Assembly: GCF_030718935.1 (NCBI RefSeq)
Contig: NZ_CP132194.1
Coordinates: 806,001-870,000 of the forward strand
From: Psychrobacter sp. M13
Lineage (GTDB): Bacteria; Pseudomonadota; Gammaproteobacteria; Pseudomonadales; Moraxellaceae
Reading direction: 5' to 3'
DNA: 64,000 bases
In this document: in pieces, positions 27,398 to 35,549 of the stretch
Position numbering within the stretch: the stretch's first letter is position 1
Layout of the letters: every line of letters starts with the position of its first letter
Position numbers and translations under genes: made by a program
Notes under the pieces: generated by a model
Database searches by the model: none
Seen by the model: the letters and a program-made list of their open reading frames with translations, nothing else
What the model was told of the DNA's origin: nothing

Positions 27398-27523
27398 AAT
27401 AGCACGGCGATAGCCTATCGCTGCTAATTAAATATGGGGTCATCGTTGCAATTGCACGGTGGCCTTCTCTTTTGCCAAAACTTATGTTTAATAAGAAGTT
27501 ATCAATAGACGAGTGAGCGTTTA
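27398..27523 (+). other. Structured 5' leader of the MarC-family gene
   Basis: Hairpin 1 pairs GGCGAT with ATCGCT (27406-27422), with AGC/GCT outer pairs. Hairpin 2 pairs GGTCATCGT (27438-27446) with ACGGTGGCC (27456-27464) over a 9-nt loop and is followed by TTCTCTTTT, so it looks like an intrinsic terminator 50 bases before the start codon. Suggests attenuation; the signal is unknown. Confidence 0.5.
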
Positions 27524-28165
27524 GTGAACACTGAAATTATCAAAATTATCTTAGCTTTTATGGTACTGATCAATCCATTTAGCGCGTTAACCTTGTTTTT
27601 GGACTTAACCCGCGGCTACTCGATGACCAATCGACGTAAAGTGGCGCGTATTGCTTGTTTGACTATTTTTATCACTATTAGCTTTTTTACCGTAGCAGGC
27701 GAGACTTTACTCAAGGCATTAGGTATCTCTATCGGCTCGTTTCAGCTAGCAGGCGGTATATTGGTATTTTTAATCGCGCTTAATATGATGAACGGCGATG
27801 GTAATCCGGTCAAACCCGATCAAGAAAACTTCGATGTTGATCATGTCACTAGCTCGCCACCGACGACAGCCGCTGCGGTTGTGCCGCTCGCTATTCCGAT
27901 GATGATTGGGCCTGGCGGTATCTCAACGGTTATTATTTACTCCTCACAAGTCTCAGGTATTTTGCAAGTATCCGCTATCATTATCGCGGGACTGTTGATT
28001 AGCCTGTTTTGCTATTTAGCGCTAATGGCAGCAGGGCGTATCAGCCGCGTACTAGGTGATACAGGTCTTAATATTATGAGCCGAATTATGGGTATGCTGC
28101 TAGCGGCGGTATCTATCGAAATTATTGTCAGCGGTTTACGTACACTGTTTCCTGATTTGCTATAA
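27524..28165 (+). CDS. MarC family integral membrane protein
   Basis: Six-helix inner-membrane protein of the MarC/UPF0056 family, 213 residues, the normal size. The family pattern begins VLINPFSALTLFLDLT (about 14-30), with two internally repeated halves; the second starts PLAIPMMIGPGGISTVI near residue 122. The transported substrate of the family is unknown (the old link to multiple antibiotic resistance was not upheld). Start is GTG 27524. The long leader has a terminator-like hairpin. Monocistronic. Confidence 0.85.
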   Translation: MNTEIIKIILAFMVLINPFSALTLFLDLTRGYSMTNRRKVARIACLTIFITISFFTVAGETLLKALGISIGSFQLAGGILVFLIALNMMNGDGNPVKPDQENFDVDHVTSSPPTTAAAVVPLAIPMMIGPGGISTVIIYSSQVSGILQVSAIIIAGLLISLFCYLALMAAGRISRVLGDTGLNIMSRIMGMLLAAVSIEIIVSGLRTLFPDLL

Positions 28166-28252
28166 GGCTTTACCAAAACCATTAGAATGATTGTTTTTCA
28201 ATGGCTTATCAACTACCTATGATAAGCCAATTTAGGTTTAGGTATAAAAATA

Positions 28253-28261
28253 TGTTATAAT
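28253..28261 (+). promoter_or_regulatory. Extended -10 promoter of the monooxygenase gene
   Basis: TGTTATAAT (28253-28261) carries a consensus TATAAT with the TGn extension. It is 20 bases before the AGGAG ribosome site at 28281. No good -35 is seen. Confidence 0.6.
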
Positions 28262-28291
28262 ATTGATCTAATATTCTAACAGGAGTGAATC

Positions 28292-29674
28292 TTGAACAAC
28301 AAAAAAATTGCTATTTTAGGTGCAGGTCCTAGTGGTTTAGCACAATTACGTGCTTTTGAAGCAGCTCGTTTAGCGGGTGCTACCAATTTGCCTGAGATAG
28401 TTTGTTATGAGAAACAAAATGCTATTGGCGGTATGTGGAATTATAACTGGCGTACTGGTTTAGATAGAAATGGTGAACCTGTTCACGGCAGTATGTATCG
28501 TTATTTGTGGTCGAATGGCCCAAAAGAATGTTTAGAGTTTGCTGATTATTCGTTTGAAGAACATTTTGGTAATCCTATCCCATCATATCCGCCTCGTGAA
28601 GTTTTAAAAGACTACATTATGGGTCGTATTGATAAGCAAGATATCCAAAAGTACATCCGCTTTGAGTGCCCCGTGCGTTGGGTAACTTTTGATGATGAAA
28701 CACAGTTGTTCACCGTCACCGTTATGAATCATAAGACTGGTGAACAAGAAGTAGAAGAGTTCGATTATGTGGTCGTTGCTACAGGTCATTTCTCAACGCC
28801 GAATATGCCTTATTTTGAAGGCTTAGAAGAGTTTCCTGGTCGCGTCTTACATGCGCATGATTTCCGTGATGCGCTAGAGTTTAAAGGCGAGGATATCTTA
28901 CTCGTAGGCAGTAGTTATTCAGCAGAAGATATTGGTACGCAGTGTTATAAGTACGGAACTAAGTCAGTGACTATTAGCTACCGTACCAAAGCCTTGGGTT
29001 ACGACTGGCCAGAAGGTATTGAAGAGGTGCCGCTGCTCACCCATTTTGAAGGCGATGTGGCGTATTTTGCCGATGGTAGCAGTAAGACTTTTGATGCCAT
29101 TATTATGTGCACAGGTTATCTATTCCATTTCCCGTTTATGCCAGACGAATTACGTTTGCAAACGCATAACTGCCTATATCCAGCAAACCTTTACAAAGGG
29201 ATCTTTTGGCAGCCTAATCCAAAGCTTATCTACTTAGGTATGCAGGATCAGTACTTTACCTTTAACATGTTCGATGCGCAGGCTTGGTATGCTCGTGACG
29301 TGATGATGGGTGAGATCGACTTGCCAGATCTAGCGACTCGTACAGAAGATGAGAATCATTGGTTAGCGACTTACGATGATACGGTAACGGTTAACGATTC
29401 AATTGATTTTCAAGCCAGCTATATCCGTGATTTGACCAACTCTACGGACTATCCAGAGTTTGCTGTAGAAAAGCAGGCCGATATCCTAAAGCAGTGGCAG
29501 ATCGATAAAGTCAGTAACATTATGGGCTTTAGAGAAAAAGCCTATCGTTCGACTTTGACAGGTACGCTAGCGCCAGAGCTACCAGAGCCTTGGTTAGATG
29601 TCCTTGATGATTCGCTTGAACACTTTTTGAACTTAACCTTTGTTAAACCAACCAAGCGCAAAAAAGCCTCTTAA
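28292..29674 (+). CDS. tmm: Flavin-containing monooxygenase, trimethylamine monooxygenase type
   Basis: FAD/NADPH enzyme that N-oxygenates trimethylamine (and often related amines, sulfides or indole) in bacterial Tmm/FMO proteins. FAD motif G10-A-G-P-S-G15, the FMO-identifying motif FPGRVLHAHDF from F180, the NADPH motif LLVGSSYSAEDIG near 205, and VATGHFSTP. Blocks such as SMYRYLWSNGPKECLEFADY and MFDAQAWYARDVMMG match what I recall of Methylophaga FMO along the whole length (460 residues). The start is TTG 28292, well supported by AGGAG six bases upstream. It has its own promoter and terminator and no transporter or TMAO demethylase beside it, so a detoxification or osmolyte-forming role is possible. 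The substrate is inferred. Confidence 0.78.
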   Translation: MNNKKIAILGAGPSGLAQLRAFEAARLAGATNLPEIVCYEKQNAIGGMWNYNWRTGLDRNGEPVHGSMYRYLWSNGPKECLEFADYSFEEHFGNPIPSYPPREVLKDYIMGRIDKQDIQKYIRFECPVRWVTFDDETQLFTVTVMNHKTGEQEVEEFDYVVVATGHFSTPNMPYFEGLEEFPGRVLHAHDFRDALEFKGEDILLVGSSYSAEDIGTQCYKYGTKSVTISYRTKALGYDWPEGIEEVPLLTHFEGDVAYFADGSSKTFDAIIMCTGYLFHFPFMPDELRLQTHNCLYPANLYKGIFWQPNPKLIYLGMQDQYFTFNMFDAQAWYARDVMMGEIDLPDLATRTEDENHWLATYDDTVTVNDSIDFQASYIRDLTNSTDYPEFAVEKQADILKQWQIDKVSNIMGFREKAYRSTLTGTLAPELPEPWLDVLDDSLEHFLNLTFVKPTKRKKAS

Positions 29675-29705
29675 AAACTCGGTTATTAATAATTGAGTGA
29701 GTTAT

Positions 29706-29744
29706 AAAAAACCAAACATCCTTAAATAGAGTGTTTGGTTTTTT
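29706..29744. terminator. Bidirectional terminator between tmm and the LysE-family gene
   Basis: AAAAAACCAAACA (29706-29718) and TGTTTGGTTTTTT (29732-29744) form a 13-bp stem with T-runs on both strands, serving two convergent genes. Confidence 0.9.
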
Positions 29745-29782
29745 ATTACCTTTGAATTTTATGAATAAAATTATTTTTAATA

Positions 29783-30385
29783 TTAACTACTATAAAGATG
29801 CCATGCTAAATACAGCATTAACACACCAACCAAGCCATCTAATATGTTCCACGCTTTTGGTTTGGTAAATAACGGCTTAAGCAAGCGCGCACCATAGCCA
29901 AGCGCAAAGAAAAAGCAGAACGAGGCACTAACAGCGCCCAGCCCAAACAGTAATTTACTGTCCGCGCCTGTTGAAACCATGCCAACTAGCACCAAAGTAT
30001 CTAGATAGACATGCGGATTGAGCCAAGTAAAACCGATACAAAGTAATATCGCCTTTTTTAGACTAGTTACTACCGCTCCCTCAGTATCGAGTGCATGTGA
30101 TATGCGCATACTGGCATAGAGACTTTGCAGACCATAGCCCAACAAAAAGATAACCCCTGCAACTTTGGCTATAGTCACCACTTGCGGGAAGCGCGCAGTA
30201 ACCGCGCCAAACCCTGCGACCCCAGCAGAGATGAGTAGGGCATCGCTGACCGCACAAAACAGGCAAACTATAAATACATGCTCACGCCTTAATCCTTGTT
30301 TGAGAACAAAAGCATTCTGTGAGCCGATAGCGATAATTAAGGATAGGCCGAGCAAAAACCCAGAAGTATAATCTATAAGATTCAT
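29783..30385 (-). CDS. LysE/ArgO family amino acid exporter
   Basis: Six-helix inner-membrane exporter of basic amino acids, 200 residues as usual. The N-terminal signature GLSLIIAIGSQNAFVLKQGLRREH (positions about 14-37) is characteristic of LysE/ArgO; the middle has FTWLNPHVYLDTLVLVG, another family hallmark. Whether arginine or lysine is exported cannot be told. No adjacent LysG/ArgP-type regulator is present. ATG 30385. Note that the window holds a second, unrelated lysine exporter (lysO). Confidence 0.88.
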   Translation of the reverse strand: MNLIDYTSGFLLGLSLIIAIGSQNAFVLKQGLRREHVFIVCLFCAVSDALLISAGVAGFGAVTARFPQVVTIAKVAGVIFLLGYGLQSLYASMRISHALDTEGAVVTSLKKAILLCIGFTWLNPHVYLDTLVLVGMVSTGADSKLLFGLGAVSASFCFFFALGYGARLLKPLFTKPKAWNILDGLVGVLMLYLAWHLYSS

Positions 30386-30666
30386 AAGATAGAGTCATTC
30401 TTAAAATAGCGTAGTGAAAGTTTTAAGTCATAGTTCAAGGCGTATTCTGGGACACAGTTTAGCTTAGAGTGTTGACGTTTACTTACTGGCAGAGTCACAA
30501 AAAACTGGTAAGATACGCTGTTAGTTTAGCTTTTACAACCGTTATAAATGCTAGGCTAGTTTAGCTGGTTTTAGATATTAGCTTAGAGATGGAACCAAGA
30601 TAAGAGCCTTGGCAAAGGTGTTGATATTAACAGTATTAGCTCTCACAGTGAGGAGCAGGGTAGGCT

Positions 30667-31395
30667 ATGGTGGTAAGTTTAGCAAGAATGCTACAGTCAT
30701 TTGCACAAGGATATGATGATCTACCAACGCAAGCGGCTAAAAATGCGCAGCAGACGGCTGAGATAATGACTGACGGCAGAGATGAACAAGTTACGGATAT
30801 TGCTCTGAGGGCTCCCAAACGCGTTGAGCGAATTTGTGACGCTCTAGCACAAGTCAATGATATTCGCTCGCCGACGCCTTTAACCGATCGCTATTTGGCC
30901 AATCGCGCAGTATGGCGCTCGCCCAATCGCCCTCCGTTTGACCCTGATACCCTATGGACATTGAAACATGGACGCTGCCCGATTATGACTGAACTTATTG
31001 ATGTGGTTGATGAGCCCACCCTGAACGCTATGCCTATCGAAGCGGTTGCGATATTAGATCGTATCAATGGCAAGCTCAAGCGCTATCGTGATTGGAGCGA
31101 AGAGCTAAATGATGAGCAACAGCAGCAGCACAATGAGCGTCAGTTTGTGATAGATAAGCTGGTCAAAGAGAGCATTCCTGAAGCCTTGCATCACTATGAG
31201 CAGCTACTGCGTTTTAGTCCGCATCGCACTAGGAATAATTTTGCACAAGGTAGTATGACCGCAGGTGATATGCTGACCGATTTATTTTTAGAGATCGACT
31301 ATGAGCTTGATGAGCTATTAGATGAGCTGCATCAGACCGTACTCAATCGGTTAGCCTCAACCCATCGTTATGTCAAAAGCCGTACGCAAAATTAA
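30667..31395 (+). CDS. Unknown helical protein, first of three related genes
   Basis: No family recognised. The 242-residue product lacks a signal peptide and has an N-terminal unique part (1-120, including PPFDPDTLWTLKHGRCPIM). The C-terminal half is helical and shared with the next two genes: ILDRINGKLKRYRDW, then ERQFVIDKLVKESIPEALHH, then MLTDLFLEIDYELDELLDEL, ending in STHRYVKSR. It begins a tight operon (12-base gap to the next gene). Confidence 0.7.
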   Translation: MVVSLARMLQSFAQGYDDLPTQAAKNAQQTAEIMTDGRDEQVTDIALRAPKRVERICDALAQVNDIRSPTPLTDRYLANRAVWRSPNRPPFDPDTLWTLKHGRCPIMTELIDVVDEPTLNAMPIEAVAILDRINGKLKRYRDWSEELNDEQQQQHNERQFVIDKLVKESIPEALHHYEQLLRFSPHRTRNNFAQGSMTAGDMLTDLFLEIDYELDELLDELHQTVLNRLASTHRYVKSRTQN

Positions 31396-31407
31396 AAGGA
31401 AGCCTTA

Positions 31408-32055
31408 ATGACCCAAGTCACTGCTATGTTAGTCATGTTTGTTTTATATGGGGTACTGCCAGCAGCGGGTCTGTTTTTGGGCTATCGCGGTGTCAAAAAG
31501 CTTACCGCCCCTAAAATGCTAGAATATCAAGCTATGCCACAATTGGGTTATATTCCCGAAAAAAGCCTGCCCGCTGATGTAAGAACCGCTCTTGCTCAGA
31601 TCAATGAAAAAGGCGAAAAGCTAAGTCTTATCTATGGTGATACTAATAATGACGGGCAGATCGATGATAAAGATACGGTTAATGAAACTTATATCATGAT
31701 CCAAAACTTAATGGATCGCCATATCCCACAAGCGGTCGCTGATTATCGCCGTTTGCATGACTTGGATGGCGGGCGCGCTGATACTACCAAAATTAAGCAC
31801 TCTAATGTCACAGGTAAAGAGGCGCTCTTAGATGTACTAGGCACGATCAATGTGCAATTCGATGACTTGCTCAATGCCTCTTATCATCAAGATGGACAAA
31901 AACTACTAGCGACCAATCGCTACTTGCAACAGCGCTTTGATACGCCAGTCACTCCAAATCAAGCACGTCAATCGATTGATATGATTACTAACCCTGCCAA
32001 TATAGACGCTACAGATAATAATCGCACTATCGTTATAGATAGCGTTAAGGATTAA
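31408..32055 (+). CDS. Unknown membrane-anchored protein with EF-hand/dockerin-like loop, second of three related genes
   Basis: The 215-residue product has an N-terminal membrane helix (about 3-25, AMLVMFVLYGVLPAAGLFLG) and a cytoplasmic or periplasmic helical domain resembling the first gene (LAQINEKGEKLS; ETYIMIQNLMDRHIPQAVAD; LLDVLGTINVQFDDLLNASY; TNRYLQQRF). Between the shared blocks is DTNNDGQIDDKD (about 77-88), a calcium-loop pattern of the EF-hand/dockerin type that the sister proteins lack. AGGAAG precedes the ATG. Function unknown; I did not match it to a named family. Confidence 0.7.
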   Translation: MTQVTAMLVMFVLYGVLPAAGLFLGYRGVKKLTAPKMLEYQAMPQLGYIPEKSLPADVRTALAQINEKGEKLSLIYGDTNNDGQIDDKDTVNETYIMIQNLMDRHIPQAVADYRRLHDLDGGRADTTKIKHSNVTGKEALLDVLGTINVQFDDLLNASYHQDGQKLLATNRYLQQRFDTPVTPNQARQSIDMITNPANIDATDNNRTIVIDSVKD

Positions 32056-32064
32056 ATTTAAAAG

Positions 32065-32604
32065 ATGCTAATGTTGCTAGGTATGGGCGTGCTCAGTACC
32101 GTAACTGTTTTTTATTTAACTAAAAAAGGCTGGCATGCGCTGCATAAGGCGGTTGGTATTACGCCAGGGGTACTCACCTATCAAAACCCACAAGCTCGTT
32201 TATCTGTAGATACTCTAGTTTGGCGGAATCTAAGCTTGAATAAGCACCATCTAACGCATCTTTCAGAGTTACAATTGCGTCAGCTACAATACATCGATAA
32301 AAAGATAGACCTCTATCAAAGCTATCAGCAATCTGTAGAGCAGCAGAACATTACCCCAGCGCTAACAGAGCAGCAGTTTGTACTGCATAAGCTATTACAT
32401 ACACGCTTAGCAGAGATGCTAGCCAGCCATCATCATTTAGTTAGCGTGAGCAGTGACACTGACAAACAGGCTGAGGCCAATCAGCTTTTGCAAAACTTAT
32501 TAGATAATATTGAGCAGCGCATAGATAATTTATTGGTACAGATTGAAAATAACAATTTGCAAGATCTACGAGTGATGAAGCAGTATATGGATAGTCATGA
32601 TTAA
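32065..32604 (+). CDS. Unknown membrane-anchored protein, third of three related genes
   Basis: The 179-residue product begins with a membrane helix (about 1-20, MLMLLGMGVLSTVTVFYLT). It then has the shared helical blocks (LQYIDKKIDLYQSY; EQQFVLHKLLHTRLAEMLAS; LLQNLLDNIEQRIDNLLVQI; RVMKQYMDS). It follows the second gene after nine bases. ATG 32065 or the ATG two codons later (32071) may be the start. A terminator follows, so the operon is these three genes only. Function unknown. Confidence 0.68.
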   Translation: MLMLLGMGVLSTVTVFYLTKKGWHALHKAVGITPGVLTYQNPQARLSVDTLVWRNLSLNKHHLTHLSELQLRQLQYIDKKIDLYQSYQQSVEQQNITPALTEQQFVLHKLLHTRLAEMLASHHHLVSVSSDTDKQAEANQLLQNLLDNIEQRIDNLLVQIENNNLQDLRVMKQYMDSHD

Positions 32605-32612
32605 TAGATCAT

Positions 32613-32651
32613 AAAAAGCGCTCAATGATAAATAATCATTGAGCACTTTTT
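32613..32651. terminator. Bidirectional terminator between the three-gene operon and rluB
   Basis: AAAAAGCGCTCAATGAT (32613-32629) pairs with ATCATTGAGCACTTTTT (32635-32651), one mismatch, loop of 5, T-runs on both strands. Confidence 0.88.
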
Positions 32652-32665
32652 ATTTCTAGCTTGAT

Positions 32666-33589
32666 CTAGCGTTTATTATTGCGATCGCGAGTATTGCGCG
32701 AACCGCGACTAGCAGGGCTACCGCTAGTCTTGGGCTTGCCGTCAGTACCAGTATTACGATTGCTCTCACTACGACGCGCTTTGAGCGGTTTGTTTTTAAT
32801 ACGCTCCTGCTTCTCTTTGGCCGCGCCATGCAATCCTGTACCATAACGCGGACGCATATTGACTAAGTCCGTCAGAGTATTGATGTCTTTTTTATCAAGC
32901 TCCAAAAAGCGACCGGTACGAAGCTCTTTTGGCAGAGCAATGCTACCGTAGCTGGTACGTAATAGACGACTCACCTTGAGACCTTGAGACTCAAACAGAC
33001 GACGTACTTCACGGTTACGACCTTCTTTGAGCTTGACGTGATACCATTTATTGACGCCTTCACCGCCGCCGTCTTTGATATCTTCAAACTGCGCCATACC
33101 ATCTTCTAACATTACCCCAGAAGTCAGGTTGCGAGCGATCTCAGAAGTGACTTCGCCTAATACGCGTACTGCATATTCGCGAGTAATCTCATTAGACGGA
33201 TGCATCAAGCGATGCGCCATCTCGCCATCATTAGTGAACAATAGCAGCCCTGATGAGTTAATATCCAAACGACCGACCATGACCCAGCGATCATGAGTCA
33301 GTTTTGGCAAACGCTCAAATACCGTTGGACGACCTTCTGGATCATTAGCTGAGCAAATCTCGCCTTCGGGCTTGTAGTAGGCAATAACGCGGCGGCGTTT
33401 TTCGCTCTCAGCGGTATACTTGATCTGACGACCATCGACGCGAATCTCATCACCAGGGCTGACCCGATCGCCAATAGTAGCAGGGCCATTATTGACACTG
33501 ACACGACCCGCTTTTATCACTTCTTCCATCTGACGGCGTGAGCCAAGACCCATGCGAGCGAGGGCTTTTTGCAGTTTTTCATCTTGCAT
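32666..33589 (-). CDS. rluB: 23S rRNA pseudouridine synthase RluB
   Basis: RsuA/RluB-family enzyme, expected to make pseudouridine 2605 of 23S rRNA. N-terminal S4 RNA-binding domain (1-60: LQKALARMGLGSRRQMEEVI), then the synthase domain with catalytic D109 in VGRLDINSSGLLLF and HPSNEITREYAVRVLGE. The block GGGEGVNKWYHVKLKEGRNR fits RluB. The C-terminal tail (from about 265) is basic and Arg/Ser/Gly/Asn-rich, as in many RluB. ATG 33589 is chosen, with AGGAT about seven bases upstream; the frame extends further upstream but without ribosome site or conservation. 307 residues. Confidence 0.9.
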   Translation of the reverse strand: MQDEKLQKALARMGLGSRRQMEEVIKAGRVSVNNGPATIGDRVSPGDEIRVDGRQIKYTAESEKRRRVIAYYKPEGEICSANDPEGRPTVFERLPKLTHDRWVMVGRLDINSSGLLLFTNDGEMAHRLMHPSNEITREYAVRVLGEVTSEIARNLTSGVMLEDGMAQFEDIKDGGGEGVNKWYHVKLKEGRNREVRRLFESQGLKVSRLLRTSYGSIALPKELRTGRFLELDKKDINTLTDLVNMRPRYGTGLHGAAKEKQERIKNKPLKARRSESNRNTGTDGKPKTSGSPASRGSRNTRDRNNKR

Positions 33590-33815
33590 AACGATATCCT
33601 TGAATCGGTATAGTTTACATTTCTCAATGTAGTGAATAGGGTAGATAATACGCATTATGCGCAGGTCGCTATTCTACGCTATTTATAGCTATAATACAGC
33701 TTTTGATAGTTATAATTTTAGAGCACTATTAAAGTACTAAAGGATATTTGTTTATAAGAACTCATATATTTTTGGATCAAAAATGCGAATATTAAAGATA
33801 ATAGATGTGTTTTTT

Positions 33816-33858
33816 AATTAATAAGAGTTTATTAATTCGTAACCAATTATGCTATTAT
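33816..33858 (+). promoter_or_regulatory. Candidate promoter and operator of the capsule locus
   Basis: AATTAATAA-GAGT-TTATTAATT (33816-33837) is a 9-bp inverted repeat covering the likely -35 region; TGCTATTAT (33850-33858) is an extended -10 following it. The wza start is 100 bases downstream. No JUMPStart/ops element is seen. The rest of 33590-33957 is A+T-rich and without coding signal. Confidence 0.45.
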
Positions 33859-33957
33859 GGCTTTTTTTGTAATACAGATAAGATATTTATATAAAGACAG
33901 CTTTGGTTGGTTGTTGGTAACTACTATCTATTCCTAGGGTTTATAAAGGTTTTTATT

Positions 33958-35031
33958 ATGGGTCAATCCTCTAAGCTATTAGGTGCAACCAGCTTACTAC
34001 TAATCAGTTTGTTATCCGGCTGTGCAACTATCAACTCTGGTCTACAAGCGGGTGATTTACCGCCAGTAGGTAGCTTTGTAGCTGAGAACGGGCTACAGTT
34101 CAATGTGCAGCCTCTAAGCTTAGCCACATTGCCAGCACCACAAATATCAACACCCAGTAATGATATCTATCAGCTTATTAATAGCTCTACTAAGAAAGAA
34201 TATCGTATCGCTCAAGGTGATGTTTTGAGCATTGTGCTTGTTGGTTATCCTGACATGAATAAAGCTAGTGAAACAGGTTATCCTGTAGATCAGCAGGGTT
34301 ATGTACAGTTCCCACTAATAGGACGAATCAAAGCCAGCGGCATGAGCGTGCCACAGTTTACGGCTACCTTACAAAGTAAGCTCCAGCGCTACCTAAAGTA
34401 CTCTGATCCACAAGTACAAATTATTAACTACCGTGGCAATAAGTTCTTCATCGATGGTGAAGTCAACAAGCCTGGTGAGTTTGCTATTAATGATGCACCT
34501 GTATCCTTGTATAGTGCTATTTCTATGGCAGGTGGTGCTACAGCTACTGGTGATTCAAATAGTCTAGTATTGAACCGTAACGGTAGAAACTATAATATTG
34601 GCCTGCAAGCTCTACGGCAAATAGGCTCATCAGGTAATCAAATATATCTGCAGGATGGTGATTCTATTCACGTCAATAGCCAAGATCGTAATAGAGTCTA
34701 CGTACTGGGTGAATTTGGTAAAGTTGCACCTGTGCCAATACTGGAGCAAGGACTCAGCTTAGCGCAAGTATTAGGTGAATCACAAGGACTGAAATCATTT
34801 ACGGCCAACGCTGCTAAAATATATGTGGTTCGTGATAACGTCGGGTACTCCTCAACCAATATCTATTACGTCGATATGCAATCGCTTACTAGCTTTCCTT
34901 TAGCCAATCGTTTTGAGATGCGACCTAATGATATTGTTTATGTCGATCCTACTGGTCTGACGCGCTGGAATCGTGTTCTTAGTGCACTTTTACCATCTAC
35001 ATCAGCAATCAATACCCTTTCAGGTCTATAG
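33958..35031 (+). CDS. wza: Outer-membrane capsule export lipoprotein Wza
   Basis: Forms the octameric outer-membrane channel for capsular polysaccharide. Signal peptide with lipobox LLSGC (acylated C22), then the polysaccharide export domain (KKEYRIAQGDVLSIVLVGYP, VDQQGYVQFPLIGRI) and two SLBB-type repeats (FFIDGEVNKPGEF...; VYVLGEFGKV). A last segment near RWNRVLSALLPS matches the membrane-spanning C-terminal helix. 357 residues (E. coli 379). ATG 33958 is supported by AAGG upstream and the signal peptide; the frame continues upstream without such support. First gene of the capsule operon. Confidence 0.93.
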   Translation: MGQSSKLLGATSLLLISLLSGCATINSGLQAGDLPPVGSFVAENGLQFNVQPLSLATLPAPQISTPSNDIYQLINSSTKKEYRIAQGDVLSIVLVGYPDMNKASETGYPVDQQGYVQFPLIGRIKASGMSVPQFTATLQSKLQRYLKYSDPQVQIINYRGNKFFIDGEVNKPGEFAINDAPVSLYSAISMAGGATATGDSNSLVLNRNGRNYNIGLQALRQIGSSGNQIYLQDGDSIHVNSQDRNRVYVLGEFGKVAPVPILEQGLSLAQVLGESQGLKSFTANAAKIYVVRDNVGYSSTNIYYVDMQSLTSFPLANRFEMRPNDIVYVDPTGLTRWNRVLSALLPSTSAINTLSGL

Positions 35032-35044
35032 GTTAAATTATAAT

Positions 35045-35476
35045 ATGAGTTTTAATAATATTTTAGTAGTCTGTGTGGGTAATATTTGTCGTAGCCCTAT
35101 AGCCGAGGCACTACTTAAAGAGAAGTATCCAAACAAACATATTGACTCTGCAGGTCTTGGTGCTTTAGTGGGTAATCCCGTTGACTCTAATTCGCAAGAA
35201 GTCATGAATCCCTACAACATAGATATGTCGAATCATGTTGCCAAGCAAATCGATGAGCAACTAGTGATGACAGCAGATCTGATATTTACGATGTCTGATG
35301 GTCAAACTAAGTGGATTGAAGAGCGTTGGCCGCATTGTCGTGGCAAAACTTTCAAGATTGGTCATTGGAATGACAAAGACATAGCTGACCCTTACAAACA
35401 CGAGTTAGCACAGTTTGAAATGGCTAGAAAAGACATTGTTGAAAGTCTTGAGCCATGGCATAAGAAAATAAGCTAA
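35045..35476 (+). CDS. wzb: Low-molecular-weight protein-tyrosine phosphatase Wzb
   Basis: Dephosphorylates the Wzc tyrosine kinase. CX5R-S active site C10-VGNIC-R16-S near the N-terminus, and the catalytic aspartate in DIADPYKH near residue 116. 143 residues, as E. coli Wzb (147). ATG 35045, 13 bases after the wza stop; the frame opens upstream inside wza but has no support there. Order wza-wzb-wzc is that of classical Wzy-dependent capsule loci. Confidence 0.93.
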   Translation: MSFNNILVVCVGNICRSPIAEALLKEKYPNKHIDSAGLGALVGNPVDSNSQEVMNPYNIDMSNHVAKQIDEQLVMTADLIFTMSDGQTKWIEERWPHCRGKTFKIGHWNDKDIADPYKHELAQFEMARKDIVESLEPWHKKIS

Positions 35477-35549
35477 AGTCCCAGTGATGGATAATAGATA
35501 TTAAGCAGTTAATAACCAATAATTACCTTTAAATGACGATACTATAGAT

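Noticed and set aside
27386..27480. yybP-ykoY (Mn2+) riboswitch upstream of the marC-family gene
   Set aside because: The conserved GGGGAGUA-type core and paired second loop of that class are not visible; only generic hairpins are.
33590..33957. JUMPStart/ops element upstream of the capsule genes
   Set aside because: No GGCGGTAG core or long conserved JUMPStart sequence could be found.
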